Position numbers and translations under genes: made by a program
Notes under the pieces: model-generated
Database searches by the model: none
What the model saw: the letters and a program-made list of their open reading frames with translations, nothing else
What the model was told of the DNA's origin: nothing
DNA from: Callaeas wilsoni
Lineage: Eukaryota; Chordata; Aves; Passeriformes; Callaeidae
NCBI GenBank assembly: GCA_013398955.1
Contig: VWPU01004196.1
Coordinates: 124,001 to 188,000 of the forward strand
Reading direction: 5' to 3'
DNA length: 64,000 bases
Shown: positions 13,201 to 25,225 of the stretch, piece after piece
How positions within the stretch are numbered: the first letter of the stretch is position 1
Layout of the letters: every line of letters begins with the position of its first letter

Positions 13201-14631
13201 GCTCTTTTATTTTGGGGACTAAGGTTCTTTGTCATACTAGGTATTTTCCATTAAGGGCACTTCAGCTCATAAGCTCTGATGTAATGAGATGTGCTACATG
13301 TGCCACACTGCTCAGGCCAGCAGTCCCAGCCCCAGTGCTGGCACAGAAGAACCACCTCTTGCCTTTTAACAAGACATTACAAAACATATGAATACCTGCC
13401 TTCCAAACAGCGTTGGCTGTAGTGGCAGCAGCAATCTGATACGGTTTCAAAGTGCAACATGCAGACAGCCTGGATCTTAGGAACCCTTTCCCAGAAAGGA
13501 ATCTTTTACCAAGAAGTGGTCTGAGCTAGTGTGGGGTCAGGGAGCAGGCAGTCTGCCCAGGCATGCTGTGCTTGGTAACACAGACTCCACGTGGGTCACA
13601 CTGGCTCATGCCACCACCCTGGCCACCGTCCCTCCTTCTGTCCATCACTCAGCAGCTCTTGGGCAGCCAGCACAAGGTGTACAGGAGGGGCATGCAGAGG
13701 CTGTAAAAAAAAAATCCATCATAAAAATAACTCAGGATACTCCTCACACCAAAGCTGGAAATAGCAGACAAAACACCTCCCATGCTGGTTCAGGGGTGGC
13801 TGCACGGTGGGGAGGATCCTCTCCTTAAGCTACAGCTCCCGGTTGTCAGCTTGCATTTCGACCGAGCCACTGCAGGCTCCCGAAGCTGTGAGTGTTCCCT
13901 CAGAGGCACCACACGTTTCCTAACGGTGTAACAAGGTGATCCCATCAGCCATTTAATGTTCGCAGTGAGCGGTGTGGGAAACAAGCATCACCATGTGCTT
14001 CCTCCCAGGGATGAGCTGTTGAGGTGGAAGGAGAAGGAGATGATATGAAAAGCCTGATGGAGAAGTCCTGGGAGGGGGAAAGAAAGGAGATGCAGAGTCT
14101 TGTCCAATTTGTTTTACTGCATTTATTGAGAAACAAGAGTATCTGCTGAAATTCAGAATCTGCTCTAAATAGAAAACAGGTGTCATCTTTAAATGTGCTT
14201 TCCAGTTCAACCTTGTGGTGCCCAGGAGAAACACTATAATTTTTTTATAACTTACATGAGAGAAGAGAGAGTGGGCGGGGGGGAGCATTGAGGAATCAGG
14301 GCAGGAGGCATATAAAAATTTGTATGTGGTTTACAAGGAAGAAGAATGTGTTAAGAGGGATTTTTTTCTTCTTTTTAACCCCATAACAGATTAGTGGTAA
14401 TACTGCCGGCTATGGATCTTACCAGAGGAGTGAAAGCATGCATTCCTAAGCCCAGATTTTTTTTCTGTAGTTTCAGAAAATCTATCAAAGTGCCAGGGTG
14501 TCTGATTATTCAGCCCCTGCCTTGGCGTCATACAGCACAAATGAGTGCCACACAGCATGGATTGAAGATTCACAGAGAAAAAGCTGTTGGAGTTTGATAG
14601 TGTTTTGGATCTCAAAGAAATCTAAAAATAC

Positions 14632-14657
14632 CAAATACAGCCGACAAATACAGCCGA
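14632..14657. repeat. 13-bp perfect tandem duplication
   Basis: The unit CAAATACAGCCGA occurs twice back to back (14632-14644, 14645-14657) with no mismatch, which implies a fairly recent slippage or duplication event. Confidence 0.85.
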
Positions 14658-14990
14658 CACATGTGCAGTGCTTTAGTAAGCTGAACATCTGGGACTATTT
14701 CAAATGCTCCCCTTTTGTGTTGCTTATTATGCTACCAGAGAGCAGCAAAGTGCAAATAAAAACTTAGCAGATTTTTGCAGTGCTTCTAAGTTCAGCTAGA
14801 AAGACATTAAATAAAAATAATGGGGAAAACTAAAATATGCCAGTTTACAGCCCCCATTTATTCTAGACTTAGAGGATACTTATATGTGCTGTGCAGCATC
14901 CCTCTCTAGTTTTCTGAATTAATTACTATATTGTGGATGTATATGCACATTTTAAACGTATACATGGATATTTCCCTTATGGTGTGATTT

Positions 14991-15034
14991 AACTGAGACT
15001 TGCAAACTCTTTAACTGAGTTTGCAAACTCTAAA
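14991..15034. repeat. 22-bp imperfect tandem duplication
   Basis: Two units beginning AACTGAG and containing TTGCAAACTCT start at 14991 and 15013. They differ at a few bases. A simple duplication without evident function. Confidence 0.75.
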
Positions 15035-15829
15035 TGAACTTCACATGACGAGGTAGAAATAATAATCATGTCACCCACCATTCAAAGACATGAGTTCTGT
15101 TGACATAGTACTTTTTATACTGTGATGTCAATGCAAAAAGTTTTCCTGTAAGTCAAAATCAGCCAAATAAAGATCCAGGTCCAAAATAAATAAAGCAGTT
15201 TTTGCTCTTCCATTGAAGTAGCATTGCTATAGACTTCAGTGAGATGAGGATTTCACTCAGTCATTTCATTTTTGCTCATTGATTTATATTACACAGTCTT
15301 TTTTAATAAGACTACTTGAGGGAATAACCACAACTGCATGTCACTGGGTGTCATGCATGCTTAACAGATAGGTGCCAAAGGTATACCATCTGCACAAGGC
15401 TGCTTGTAAGTCGAGACAAACAGCATCATTTTGGAATCTTCTGGGTCAAACAATAACTTTCCCACTTACATGCATATTAGAAGCCTTTGTCAGAAAGGAA
15501 AAGGATATTACCAGAATGGAACAGCAACAGGGGACAAAGGGTGTAAAATGGCAGCAGCCAAGGCCAGAATCTGTTTTAGGGGGCATGGAGTTAATCCAAA
15601 ATGAAGGGGAAGGGTAACCTTTTTTCTCTCTTTTTTTTAAAGTGTATCTTTCAAACTTTCCAGACACATAACTGAGATTCAAAAAAAGAATACATCAATA
15701 TAGGGTCAGTGGTGAACAATGCAATTTAGGAAGGAAAAACAGAGATGCTAACAGCTAACTGAATGGATCTTTTCTTTGGGCTGTGTTTTTCTGCACATCC
15801 TCAGATGGGCAGTCAGCACTGTCTCCTGG

Positions 15830-15851
15830 AAAATAAACTTAAAATAAACTT
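15830..15851. repeat. 11-bp perfect tandem duplication
   Basis: AAAATAAACTT is present twice in direct succession. Confidence 0.8.
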
Positions 15852-16153
15852 ACGGAAGTACTTCTCAGAGTAGCACAAGATCAGCACAAGTTCACACTGT
15901 GTTGGGCTGTAAGTACACACAGAGCTATGAAGGCCAACCAAAGATCTTCTGGATGGTCTCTGTTATCTATTCGTTTCAACAAACAAATTGCTTCAAACGT
16001 CAGAGTGAGGAAGACCAGGTAAAAGCATGGAAGAGTATCCTGTTTATCAATAACTTTGACTTCCATATGGCCAAAAAGATGTTGTAAGAAATGCCATCAT
16101 CTTGTAAAGTCAAAATGAACCGTATTGGGCATACCAGAGAATACTGACCCTGT

Positions 16154-16437
16154 AAACTCACTGGCTTATCTTTCGGCACGTGGTGATGGCCTGCTCATAC
16201 GCATCTAGGATTTCCTTCTTGAAGGATGTCCAGCCTCCCTGGACACCTTTGCCCTTCAGGACTGCCTCCCAAGGGACTCTGACAACTGGCCATATAAACT
16301 TGCTGGTTCATCTTTCGGCACATGGGGGCGGTCTGCTTGTACACCTCTAGGATTTCCTTCTTGAAGAATGTCGAGCCTCCCTGGACACCATTGCCCTTCA
16401 GGACTGCCTTCCAAGGCGCTCTGACAACTGGCCTCCT
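16154..16437. repeat. 142-bp tandem duplication inside the CR1 fragment
   Basis: Copies 16154-16295 and 16296-16437 align end to end with no gaps that I can see and with scattered substitutions. Both contain CATCTTTCGGCA-like, GGATTTCCTTCTTGAAG and CTGACAACTGGCC blocks. 142 is not a multiple of three, so the copies sit in different reading frames. That explains why one minus-strand frame reads the endonuclease linker once correctly and once shifted. Confidence 0.9.
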
Positions 16438-16960
16438 AAAAACAGTCTGCCCTCCAGAAGCATAAGGTGACAGTTCTGCTGGCACCCCTCCTTACTTCTC
16501 CAAAAAGTAAGATCACTATCAATTTGTGATCACTTTGCCCGAGGTGGCCTCTGACCATCAGAGCTCCCACCAGACCATGTCTGTTCACAAAAACCAGGTC
16601 CAGTGGGTGCCTGTCCTCCTTGGCTCCCTCACCATCTGTGTCAGAATGTTATCTTCCACACACTCCAGGAGCCTCCTAGACTGTTTCCTCTCTGCTGTAT
16701 TGTATTTCCAGAAGACATGTGGCATGTGGAAGTCCCTCACAAGAACAAGGGCCACTGATTGTGAGACTTCTCCCAGCTGCTTACAGAATATTTCATCTGC
16801 CTCTTCATCCTAGCCAGATGGTCTGTATCAGACTCCCACCAGGATATGTGTCCTGTTGGCCTTCCCTCTGACTCTTACCATAAAAAAACTCAACCATATT
16901 GTCACCATCACTAAGCTCCAGACAATCAAAACACTTCCATCTTTCCAATGGTATTTGCCA
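16154..16960 (-). mobile_element. CR1 LINE fragment from ORF2 endonuclease region, internally duplicated
   Basis: On the minus strand the translation, interrupted by stops and frame changes, follows the second half of the CR1 ORF2 apurinic-endonuclease domain and the linker after it. Recognisable pieces are an ECFDCLEL.DGD-like stretch near 16960-16880, an ILVGVCYRP-like stretch near 16850, then DEADEIF...QLGEVSQS, a DHK-like motif near 16525, and APWKAVLKGNGVQGG with FFKKEILEVYKQ and PMCRK near 16420-16310. This codes part of the LINE endonuclease that nicks target DNA, but the copy is dead: several stops are present, a 142-bp stretch is duplicated, and both ends are missing. The usual CR1 3' UTR is absent, which is atypical, since CR1 copies normally keep the 3' end. 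Confidence 0.85.
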
Positions 16961-19900
16961 CCTACTTATTTAAGAATTTTAATTGGGTCAACAGTAACTG
17001 GTTAGAAAAGTCAGGAATAGTTTTTGCGTGTTCATCCTTACCTTGATTACCGTGACACCATTTACAATAGTTATTTTGTGCCACTGCCACCACCACCTAT
17101 TAGAACCACAGAACTCCTCCTGCCATGAAAAATGAGGAGGCTCTGCAAAGCTGTTAGGACCAGCCACAAAGCCTGCATTGGGTATGGCATCCTCACACAG
17201 TAAACAGTGGCCAGGGAGTCATCATTTTGCTTTCTCAGTCCCTTTCCCTAAAATGAAAATAGAAATAAACAAACTTTTACTTTCTTACCCCTCTGTCCCC
17301 AGTAAAGACATCAAAGTGGGATCAGCACAAAACTGAGCAATAAATGAAATGGAGGGGAACAGGTGTTCCACTTCCAGATCATCTTTAAAACCTCAATAGG
17401 GAGAGTTACAGGCAGGCTGCATAACCTGAAGAATGGCCAGATCACAGGATTTGTAATTAGAGTGAGTACACAGTGCTTCCTCAGTGGGGGAAAAAAAAGA
17501 GATGAGCAGCTGTCTCAGCAATATTGGAGTCAGTGAGGACTCCCAATGAAATCAGATACTCATCTGCAGAGAGAGCAAGTACCGTACATCCATCAGGCAG
17601 GCATGTGTCACAGCTAGTTGAAGAGAAATGGCTTCTAGAAAGTTAAGCTTCCTCTGAAACCTCAGTACATCTATTAATAAGGGAGAATGAAAAGAAGGCT
17701 AGAAAATAAACTAGAAATACAAGCAATAGTCACCTGAGGCTGCACATGATTAACTTCACTAAAGCACATTACGTGCCTCTACAAGGAGAAAAATTCAAAG
17801 AAATACTTTATTGCATTAGCTAATGGTAAAAATAAACTAGTGTGGCTTACATACTTATGTGTAACAATTTCAAGACGAACAAATATTTGAAACCTGATTC
17901 TTACTTTACACCCGTTCTATGTTGGATTAACTGCATTTATATTGAGATAAATTTCAATGGAGTTGTGCACACATCCATCAATTTAAACAGACAGAGATGC
18001 ACCCAAGCTTTTGTCTAAGCTCTGAAAAAATACTAGGCCTTGTCTGAAGAACTAAAAGTTCTAAGTTTTATCCTGCACCATGCAAATATTATTTTTCTGC
18101 TGCAAGGCAATGTCTTTAAGATGATCAGTAAAGAAGCCTGGGAGCCAGAATAATAAGCAACACCATTTTCAATAGATGCTGACCTGAGAGGTCTCAGAGA
18201 CAGGGAAATTCACACAAGCCTTTCCCCTCTGTTCTGCTGCTAGCACTATGCCTCATCTCTATTCTGCACAGCAGCTCAGCTTTGCTCTCACTCCAAGACC
18301 CCATCTGCCAGACGTAACCGGTCACCGCCACATCGGCGGCTGTCCCTGGGAGGCAGAGGGGACAGCACGTACCTTTCCCCTGGCACATCCCAGGTGAGAC
18401 CTGCTGTTATCACCGCTCGGCGAGCGTGGCAGCAGCAAGAGGCACAGACGTCCCTTCTTGCCTCACGTGCCCTTTATGTTTACCAAAGTTTCATGGCCAC
18501 TTTGAGCTATGACTCACAGGTCTCCTTTGCGGCTGCCTAAGTGGGTCCCGTAACGTGCTGACAGCTTCATCCACCTTGTGAAGTCACAGCGTGGGCACCA
18601 GGGGCAGAGGTGCTAAGAGGTACTCGAGGCCACTCTTCTGGGTTTGCTTTGAAGCCCAGCGAAGGGGCCATCAGCGAGCAGTAAAGATGAAAACCTCAAC
18701 CCTCTTTTTTTTAACCGCAGAGAGCATTTATTGTGTCCATGTTTCCATAATGTTTCTAAACACTATTATGACCTGAAAGTGAAACAGAATTAAGTCGAAT
18801 CTAATTTTAAAGTGCTTTAAAAATAGGTAATTGGCAAAGCAGACTAGCAAAATTACATGCCTGCAGGATGAGGTGGCTTTATTTCTCCTCAGTGGGGGAA
18901 CAAGCTTCCATGGCAGTACCAAGCCTCTTTCTTCCTCTCGTAGTCAGGAGAACCAGAGAAGTAATAGCATCAGGCAAATATTATTCTTCCTTTGGCTTGG
19001 AACAGGCAGCGCTTCCCAGGCAATTGAAATTGGTACCGTTCTGTGACAGTCAGACAGCAATTAATCTGCACTCCCTACACAGCTAGATCCAATGGGGCTT
19101 CCATCTGTCTGCCCTAAAACTCGTGGTGGGCTGGGATCTGTGGGGAGATGAGCCTTTCTCTCTGTTCCTGCTCGCACAGACGGCATGGCTGCAAAGCCTT
19201 GTGCAAGCAAATAGGGTCATTGGGCCATTGTAGCCCAGCCCTGACCTTCTCTGTGCTGGGAATGGAGGACTTTGTCAGCAGGACTATGCCAAAGGGCTTG
19301 GCACGCTCTCCCTTTTGATTGCATAATGCAACTGTTTAGAAACGGGTGCAGGGACACAAGCTAGGCCCAAAGGCAGAAAACTGCTGGCATTGCCAGCACG
19401 TGTCCTCGGTACAAACTCTTCCACCTGAAACACAAGCCACAATACACTGAAACACTGTACACATACAAAAAACCCTCAGTGACAATTTATATCCTTCCTG
19501 AGAATGTCTAAATTAGATTTACAACCTAGTAAAATTACTGCACCTCTGGGTGAGAGTCAGGAGGACAGGCTCAGGTCCAAGGACCAAGGATTTGCCCCAC
19601 AGGTTAGCCATGGGAAAGCTTGGTGTCTCACCAAAGCCAGCAGCCCTGGGGGGTGACCCATCTCATGGGGATTGCTTCTCCAAGGGCTGAGCGAGCCACA
19701 CTAGCAAAGGTGACCTTCTCTCACTTGCCATGACTGTTTCAGATCAGAAACCTGATTTTCTATGGCCCGGACTAGGGGAAGCGGGCCCTTCCCATTCTTC
19801 TGCTTGAATCCAAGTTTCTACAGTAAACTTTCCTTTCTTTCGCTGATAGTTTTTGACCAGATCGATATTTTTGGTCTCAGTTTCATTAGCTGGCATGGCT

Positions 19901-20684
19901 TAGTGTCAGAATTTTTGCAAGGCTTTTTATTAGTAGTTCTTTTTAATGGTTTGAATTAATAATATGGTATGAATTTACACTGCATGTCACAAATTTTAGG
20001 CTTATGAATTTCTCAGGGAGACAGCTGTCATCTAATTCATAGGTCCACCCATGTAGTCCACCCAGCCCTAGCAGCAGGCACAGTTACAATGCCTCAAAGC
20101 AGCAGAATTTTTCTGTTAACACAATGCAACTACTTTACTTCTAATGATCTTGTAATGCTGTGCTCTAATTGAATTTTTAATTTCTTTTATAGTATTCAAT
20201 CCTGCAAACTGCTAAGTTATACACTCAAAGAAGCTGCAAGATGAGCTTATAAAATTTTCTACATTTGCCTGTTTGTTTTATAAAGAGAGTGTATAATGAC
20301 ATATGTTCTTTGAACCAGTGCTTAGCAAGTGAAGTTTTTTGCTAATAAAAGTTTTTTGGTTTCATAACACATGCAGAAATGTGTAACTGGGCTGTTCAAG
20401 CAAACTTAAACTCCTACTTCAGTCTGATTGTTTGTGTTCCTTACTTCATCTGTAATTCATTGCAGAATATTTTACAAAATAAACCTGACATATATGAAGC
20501 TACAAAAGAATGCTATTAATATTTAATTAATAACTAAAAGACTCACTACACAATTAAGAATTTTTAAAGTCACCTGTATGAAATATCATAAAGATACCGC
20601 ATAGAGAAGTTATCATGCCTGTGTTGATAGACTTTCTTTCAGGAATGGTTTTTAACAATAAAGCACTTACTGCAGTGCTGGCTT

Positions 20685-20705
20685 TATCTATCTCTATCTA
20701 TCTTT
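20685..20705. repeat. Short ATCT tetranucleotide microsatellite
   Basis: About five ATCT-type units with one CT interruption. Confidence 0.8.
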
Positions 20706-22777
20706 TATGCTACTCTTGCAAAATGAAAGGATGCACAATCTTAAACTACAAGACAAAGCCAGGCTGAGAAGACACTGTCAAGTGAGAAGTTTGTACAAAA
20801 AAATCCAGTAGAAAGAAAAGGCTTCTAGTGAGAGATTGCAATGATGGGGAACACCTACATACATCAACCTAGTGAGGATTTGTTCCTTCGTCCAACAAGA
20901 AGAGGGCATATTACAGAAGCACACTGCATAGTCAGCTGAAGGAAATGCATTCGTTTGTCTCATTCTGGATGAATAATTAGCATGCAGTTAATTAAAAGGA
21001 AAAATGTATGCTAATGCATTCAACTGAAGTTTTTAGCTACTCCTATATATGTTTTAGAAATCGAATGTGTGCAAAACAACTTATTTTGCAGGAAAAGGGT
21101 ACTGGTTGAAAACATCAGCTGTGCTTAAATATAATGCCCATTATATGTTATCATTCCATGACTAGAGAAAACTTGTAGTTGCAGAAAGTGTATTAAAAAA
21201 TTCTATATCCTCCTGCACTGAGTTACATAAAGTGAGCAGAATCCAATTGAAATTCAATTAAAAATGAGATAAAGCAGAAGCATAGACCTCGCTTATATAT
21301 GGGACTTCCTCCAGCTTCATCCTTTGCATTGTCAAAACTCAAACAGACGGAGCAGAAGGAGTGCATTCAGTTCTGAAACTGAAGCCAGAACAACAAGCAG
21401 AAGATCCAGGCAATCTGCTGTGTTCCTCACAAGGAGAATTTACAAATAGTGGGAATGTTTTTAATTGTCCGTCTCTCACAAAAAGAAAGGGAAATAGCCT
21501 AATGGCAACACAAAGTTTTAAAGTCAGACGCATCTAGGAGTATTGTGTTAACACTCTGTGTACAAACAACAGGTGTAAAAGTTCGAGCACCAAAAACTAA
21601 CATACAGTAAACGCAGGAGAGGAATTAAAAAGAGAATCAAACTGAGAGAAATACTGCGGCAGATCTACTTCTGTCAGTATTGAGTGATGTGGTATGAGTT
21701 TTATCAACCCTTCTTGTCCACCTTTCTTCCCTACCCCCTCCGAGGCAGACCCTACCACGCATTTGCCTGTGGCCTGTGCAAATATTGTCCATGTGTTGTT
21801 AATGGACATATTAACTGCATTGCATGCATGCTTTCAGTGTGTGTGTTTCATCAGGCAGGTGTGAAGCTCTCTGTCTTCCTGCATAGGTGGGCCAGGCCTT
21901 AAAACTTTACAAAATAAAATGGCTATATGAAATCTGATTCTGTAGTCCATGGTGTCTATAAAATGTCCTCTCTTCCCTGCTGGCAGCCAGTGCAATTCCC
22001 CTTCTTCTTGCCAGGTGTAACCCAATTAACCCAACGCAGCACTCTCTGTGGGGGTAGGGTAAGTTTCTACCATTTGCAGACGTGGTGGGTTTTGCAGCTG
22101 TGCAAGCAGGCTCCGAGGCGCTCCACAGCATCAGAAAAGTGGGTACTGACTGAATTTTGATGTGACTGTGGCACTTATCAAGGAATGGGGAAACAAACTT
22201 CCCCCCAAATCCTATTCTGGATATTTATTTTGTCACAGCTATGTTCACATACAATCCACGTGATTCCTGTCTGCTGTGGCACGGGGCAAAGCATATGCAG
22301 CTCTCACACATGTGACCTTTTGTGCCTAAGCAAATGCATATTGAAGAGGGAGCAACTATAAAACCTATATATTTAAATGTGAATATTATAATATCATCTT
22401 CGTAATTATCATTCCCCTTGCTGGTTTCCAAGATGCTCTGGGAGGATCAAAACACAGCTGCTTCCCTACTGAGAATTTTCACACTTATCCCAGCCCCAGG
22501 TTTGTTTCCGTCCCGGCCAACAGACGGCTCGGAGCTGCTGGTCCCCGGGCATGGCAGAGCTACGACTGTTGACTGTTACTTTCGAAAGAAGGCTAAAAAC
22601 TGACAGGCTGTTTGAATACAACTAAGGAGGGAAAAGGAAAAGGACTTTGCTCAATCCAAATGATGGTCTTGTGAATCTCGACTGTTTTCCTTTAAGCCAG
22701 CTCCAACTAGCAATTTTTTTTTTCCTCGTGTCTACAAGAACATCAGCATTTGAAACACCAATGTGGGCTTAAGGAGA

Positions 22778-22801
22778 AAATGGATTTTCAAATGGATTTT
22801 C
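22778..22801. repeat. 12-bp perfect tandem duplication
   Basis: AAATGGATTTTC occurs twice in succession without mismatch. Confidence 0.8.
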
Positions 22802-24010
22802 ACCATATGAACTGTATGCATAATTTCCAGATAGGAAATGGCATGTTACTTTATTCACATACATTCACATTCATTTATTCACATGAAAAATAGTTCATAT
22901 TCTCAGCTATGATTGACATAAGGTACGAAGAGGATTTCTTCTGTAAAAAAGCAAACAAATTATGAGGAGTAGGAAGCAATAAGGTTGTTTATTAACACTC
23001 TTCTATCTTCACCCTCCTGCCCACCCCATCACCCATGAGATGGCATTCCAAATCCTTGACACGAAATGATAATATATAATATCAACCATACGTTCTCTGC
23101 CATTCCCATCTGAACCTCCAGCACTGCAAATGTAGTCATCTTCTTTCCACAGCGGGAAATAGCAAACATTCATACTTGTGCATTACCTTTATTTGGCACT
23201 CAAACTCCTGTGAAGCAGAAATTTTACCATTTAGCGCCATCCCAGCCTCACAAAATACAGTCTTTCAGAGGATAAAGATAAGCCTACGGTGTCTGAACAG
23301 ATTCAAGATGCTTTACTAGCATTCTCACAAGGCTCCTGTTTGATTTGCATGATTATTCGGGTGATGGAGGTTAACTACCCTGAGCAATGGGAGGAAATCA
23401 AACCATGATCTTACATGCACAAATATACATAGATTGAGGGGTTTTATTTCATTTCCTGCAAGATTACTGGCAATGCCTATAGTAACGCCTATTTTGTTAA
23501 TTTTAGATTTTATTACAGCCATCTCCGGGAAGCAGCAACATTCCCAGAGATAGTCCTTGAGCAGAAAAGAAACTACATTCACAGAATACATTTCTTGTTG
23601 CAAATTATTTACCCGAGGCAAAAATGTTTATCAGCCTTTCTAATTTGGTGGCATAGTACAGCTCCTGGTATGTGGTGAGCTTAACAATTAACTGGTTGCA
23701 CTGATGTTTTAAAAAAAATTATGCAAGCAGTGCTGAACACAAAGGTAGTTTTCCACTATTTACATCAAGGGACAACATGGTGCTCATTTCTCTTGTGCAA
23801 GTTCTGCAGCTGAATGAAACAAGACTGATTTTTTTTCCCATGGTTTGATTCAGAAATCAGGAAAATAAAATTTAATGAAAAATTTAGTCAAAGCAAAACT
23901 TAGCAGTATGTTACAAAGATCTCAAAGTTTATAAATAACAGCAGGTAACTTCAAAGAATATCGGGTAGCTGTGCTGGACTCGGTGTGAATTCCCTATCAC
24001 AGTAAGGCAA

Positions 24011-24025
24011 GAGGAGGAGGAGGAG
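24011..24025. repeat. GAG trinucleotide run
   Basis: Five consecutive GAG units; low-complexity sequence. Confidence 0.85.
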
Positions 24026-25120
24026 CGATATCTGATCCTTCAAGGTTCAGTAAACGTGGAGCAATTGTAATTAATCTTAAGTGACTCGTGATGCAGTATC
24101 ACTGTGGCACAGGACTGATGACAGGGAGGTGTTCTCAGGAGACAGAAGTGAGTAATTTGGTGCCTCATGGACAGTGCTCAGAGACACGAGAGAAGTCTGA
24201 CTTAGCAAATGTCAGGGTGCATCTAGAATGACTAGAGGTGAGCCAATGTCCTTGTGGGGACACCGAGGACAGGATTCCCTCCTGCCTGTTTACTAGCAGT
24301 AGACACAAAGTGCTTTCCCTGTCCTGCCACTTAGGGAAAGTTCCTCTCCAACCAGCACTGTCCCTTCCTCTTTGGTTTATAGATTTTAAAATCAACACAT
24401 CAAACAAAGAACTGTTCATACATTTATGGAGCTTGCTAGAAAACTTGCAAAGGTCTGTGCCAGCTGGGTCACTTCTGTGTAGATGCTTATGGCATGGAGG
24501 ACATGTGTGATATGTCCTCAAGCATGACGCTTCCCAAAGGGATAGAGAAAACAAGCATGGGATGGAGGGAGTGGGCTCAGCACCATGTGGGAGCAGCCTG
24601 AGTTTGAAATGGCAATTAAGGGGTATTGTCCTGCAATGGGAAACACCAGGATTAGGTACTGACAGGGATTTGGTAGCTCATTTCCCCAAAAGATTTTCCT
24701 TTAATATGAACTGAAATTTTTTTTGGAGGTAAATGTTTGATGCTTGGTAGAACTTAATTAATTAAAGTTGGCCAGAAGCCAGGCCATCTAGTTCTCTGAT
24801 TGTTTCTGCTTTTGTTATTTGAGGAACATTAGTCTGGTTCAATACTTCCAGTGGGGGAGTACTGACACACATGCCAGGTGCTTCGGGAGGTGCTGTTTGC
24901 AAGAGGGCTCTTCTCAGTGAGTCTGAAATGGATCAGGAAAAGATTGAGTAGCCTGGGGAATCACTGAGCCACTGGGCATATCCCCTTTCGGAATAAATGC
25001 TCTCTATTACTTACAGTCCTCACCGGCGTTCTGGCTGTTTCACAGCGCAGAATGAGAGAGAGAGATGTGTGGATGAGAGAGACCCAATTCTGCCTTCAAA
25101 TAGCTTTCAGGGTAAAGTGG

Positions 25121-25225
25121 TGTGCTGTGCTGTGGTGTGGTGTGGTGTGGTGTGGTGTGGTGTGGTGCGGTGCAGTGTGGTGTGGTGCAGTGCGGTGTGG
25201 CGCGGTGCGGTGCGGTGCGGTGTGG
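25121..25225. repeat. TGTGG pentanucleotide microsatellite (21 units)
   Basis: The tract divides into 21 in-phase pentamers: TGTGC twice, nine TGTGG, then a mixture of TGCGG, TGCAG, CGCGG and TGTGG. Phase is never lost. The left half is homogeneous and the right half is enriched for C at the third base. The array produces open frames on both strands by its composition alone; these are not genes. Confidence 0.95.

Larger units (their letters stand above)
13201..16153. other. Unique non-coding DNA with short tandem duplications
   Basis: No gene was recognised. It is moderately GC-rich near 13500-13980 and otherwise AT-rich. It contains three small tandem duplications (14632-14657, 14991-15034, 15830-15851), listed separately. 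Open frames up to about 111 codons lack domain features. Confidence 0.65.
16961..25120. other. Unique non-coding DNA with small GC/CpG-enriched patches
   Basis: No gene or dispersed repeat was recognised. GC-richer patches occur at about 18290-18440 (containing an exon-like segment described under findings) and 22490-22590 (several CpGs within about 100 bp). Simple repeats inside are an ATCT tract at 20685-20705, a 12-bp tandem at 22778-22801 and a GAG run at 24011-24025. Confidence 0.6.

Noticed and set aside
16526..16813. 95-codon plus-strand frame
   Set aside because: It is the antisense of the CR1 ORF2 endonuclease fragment.
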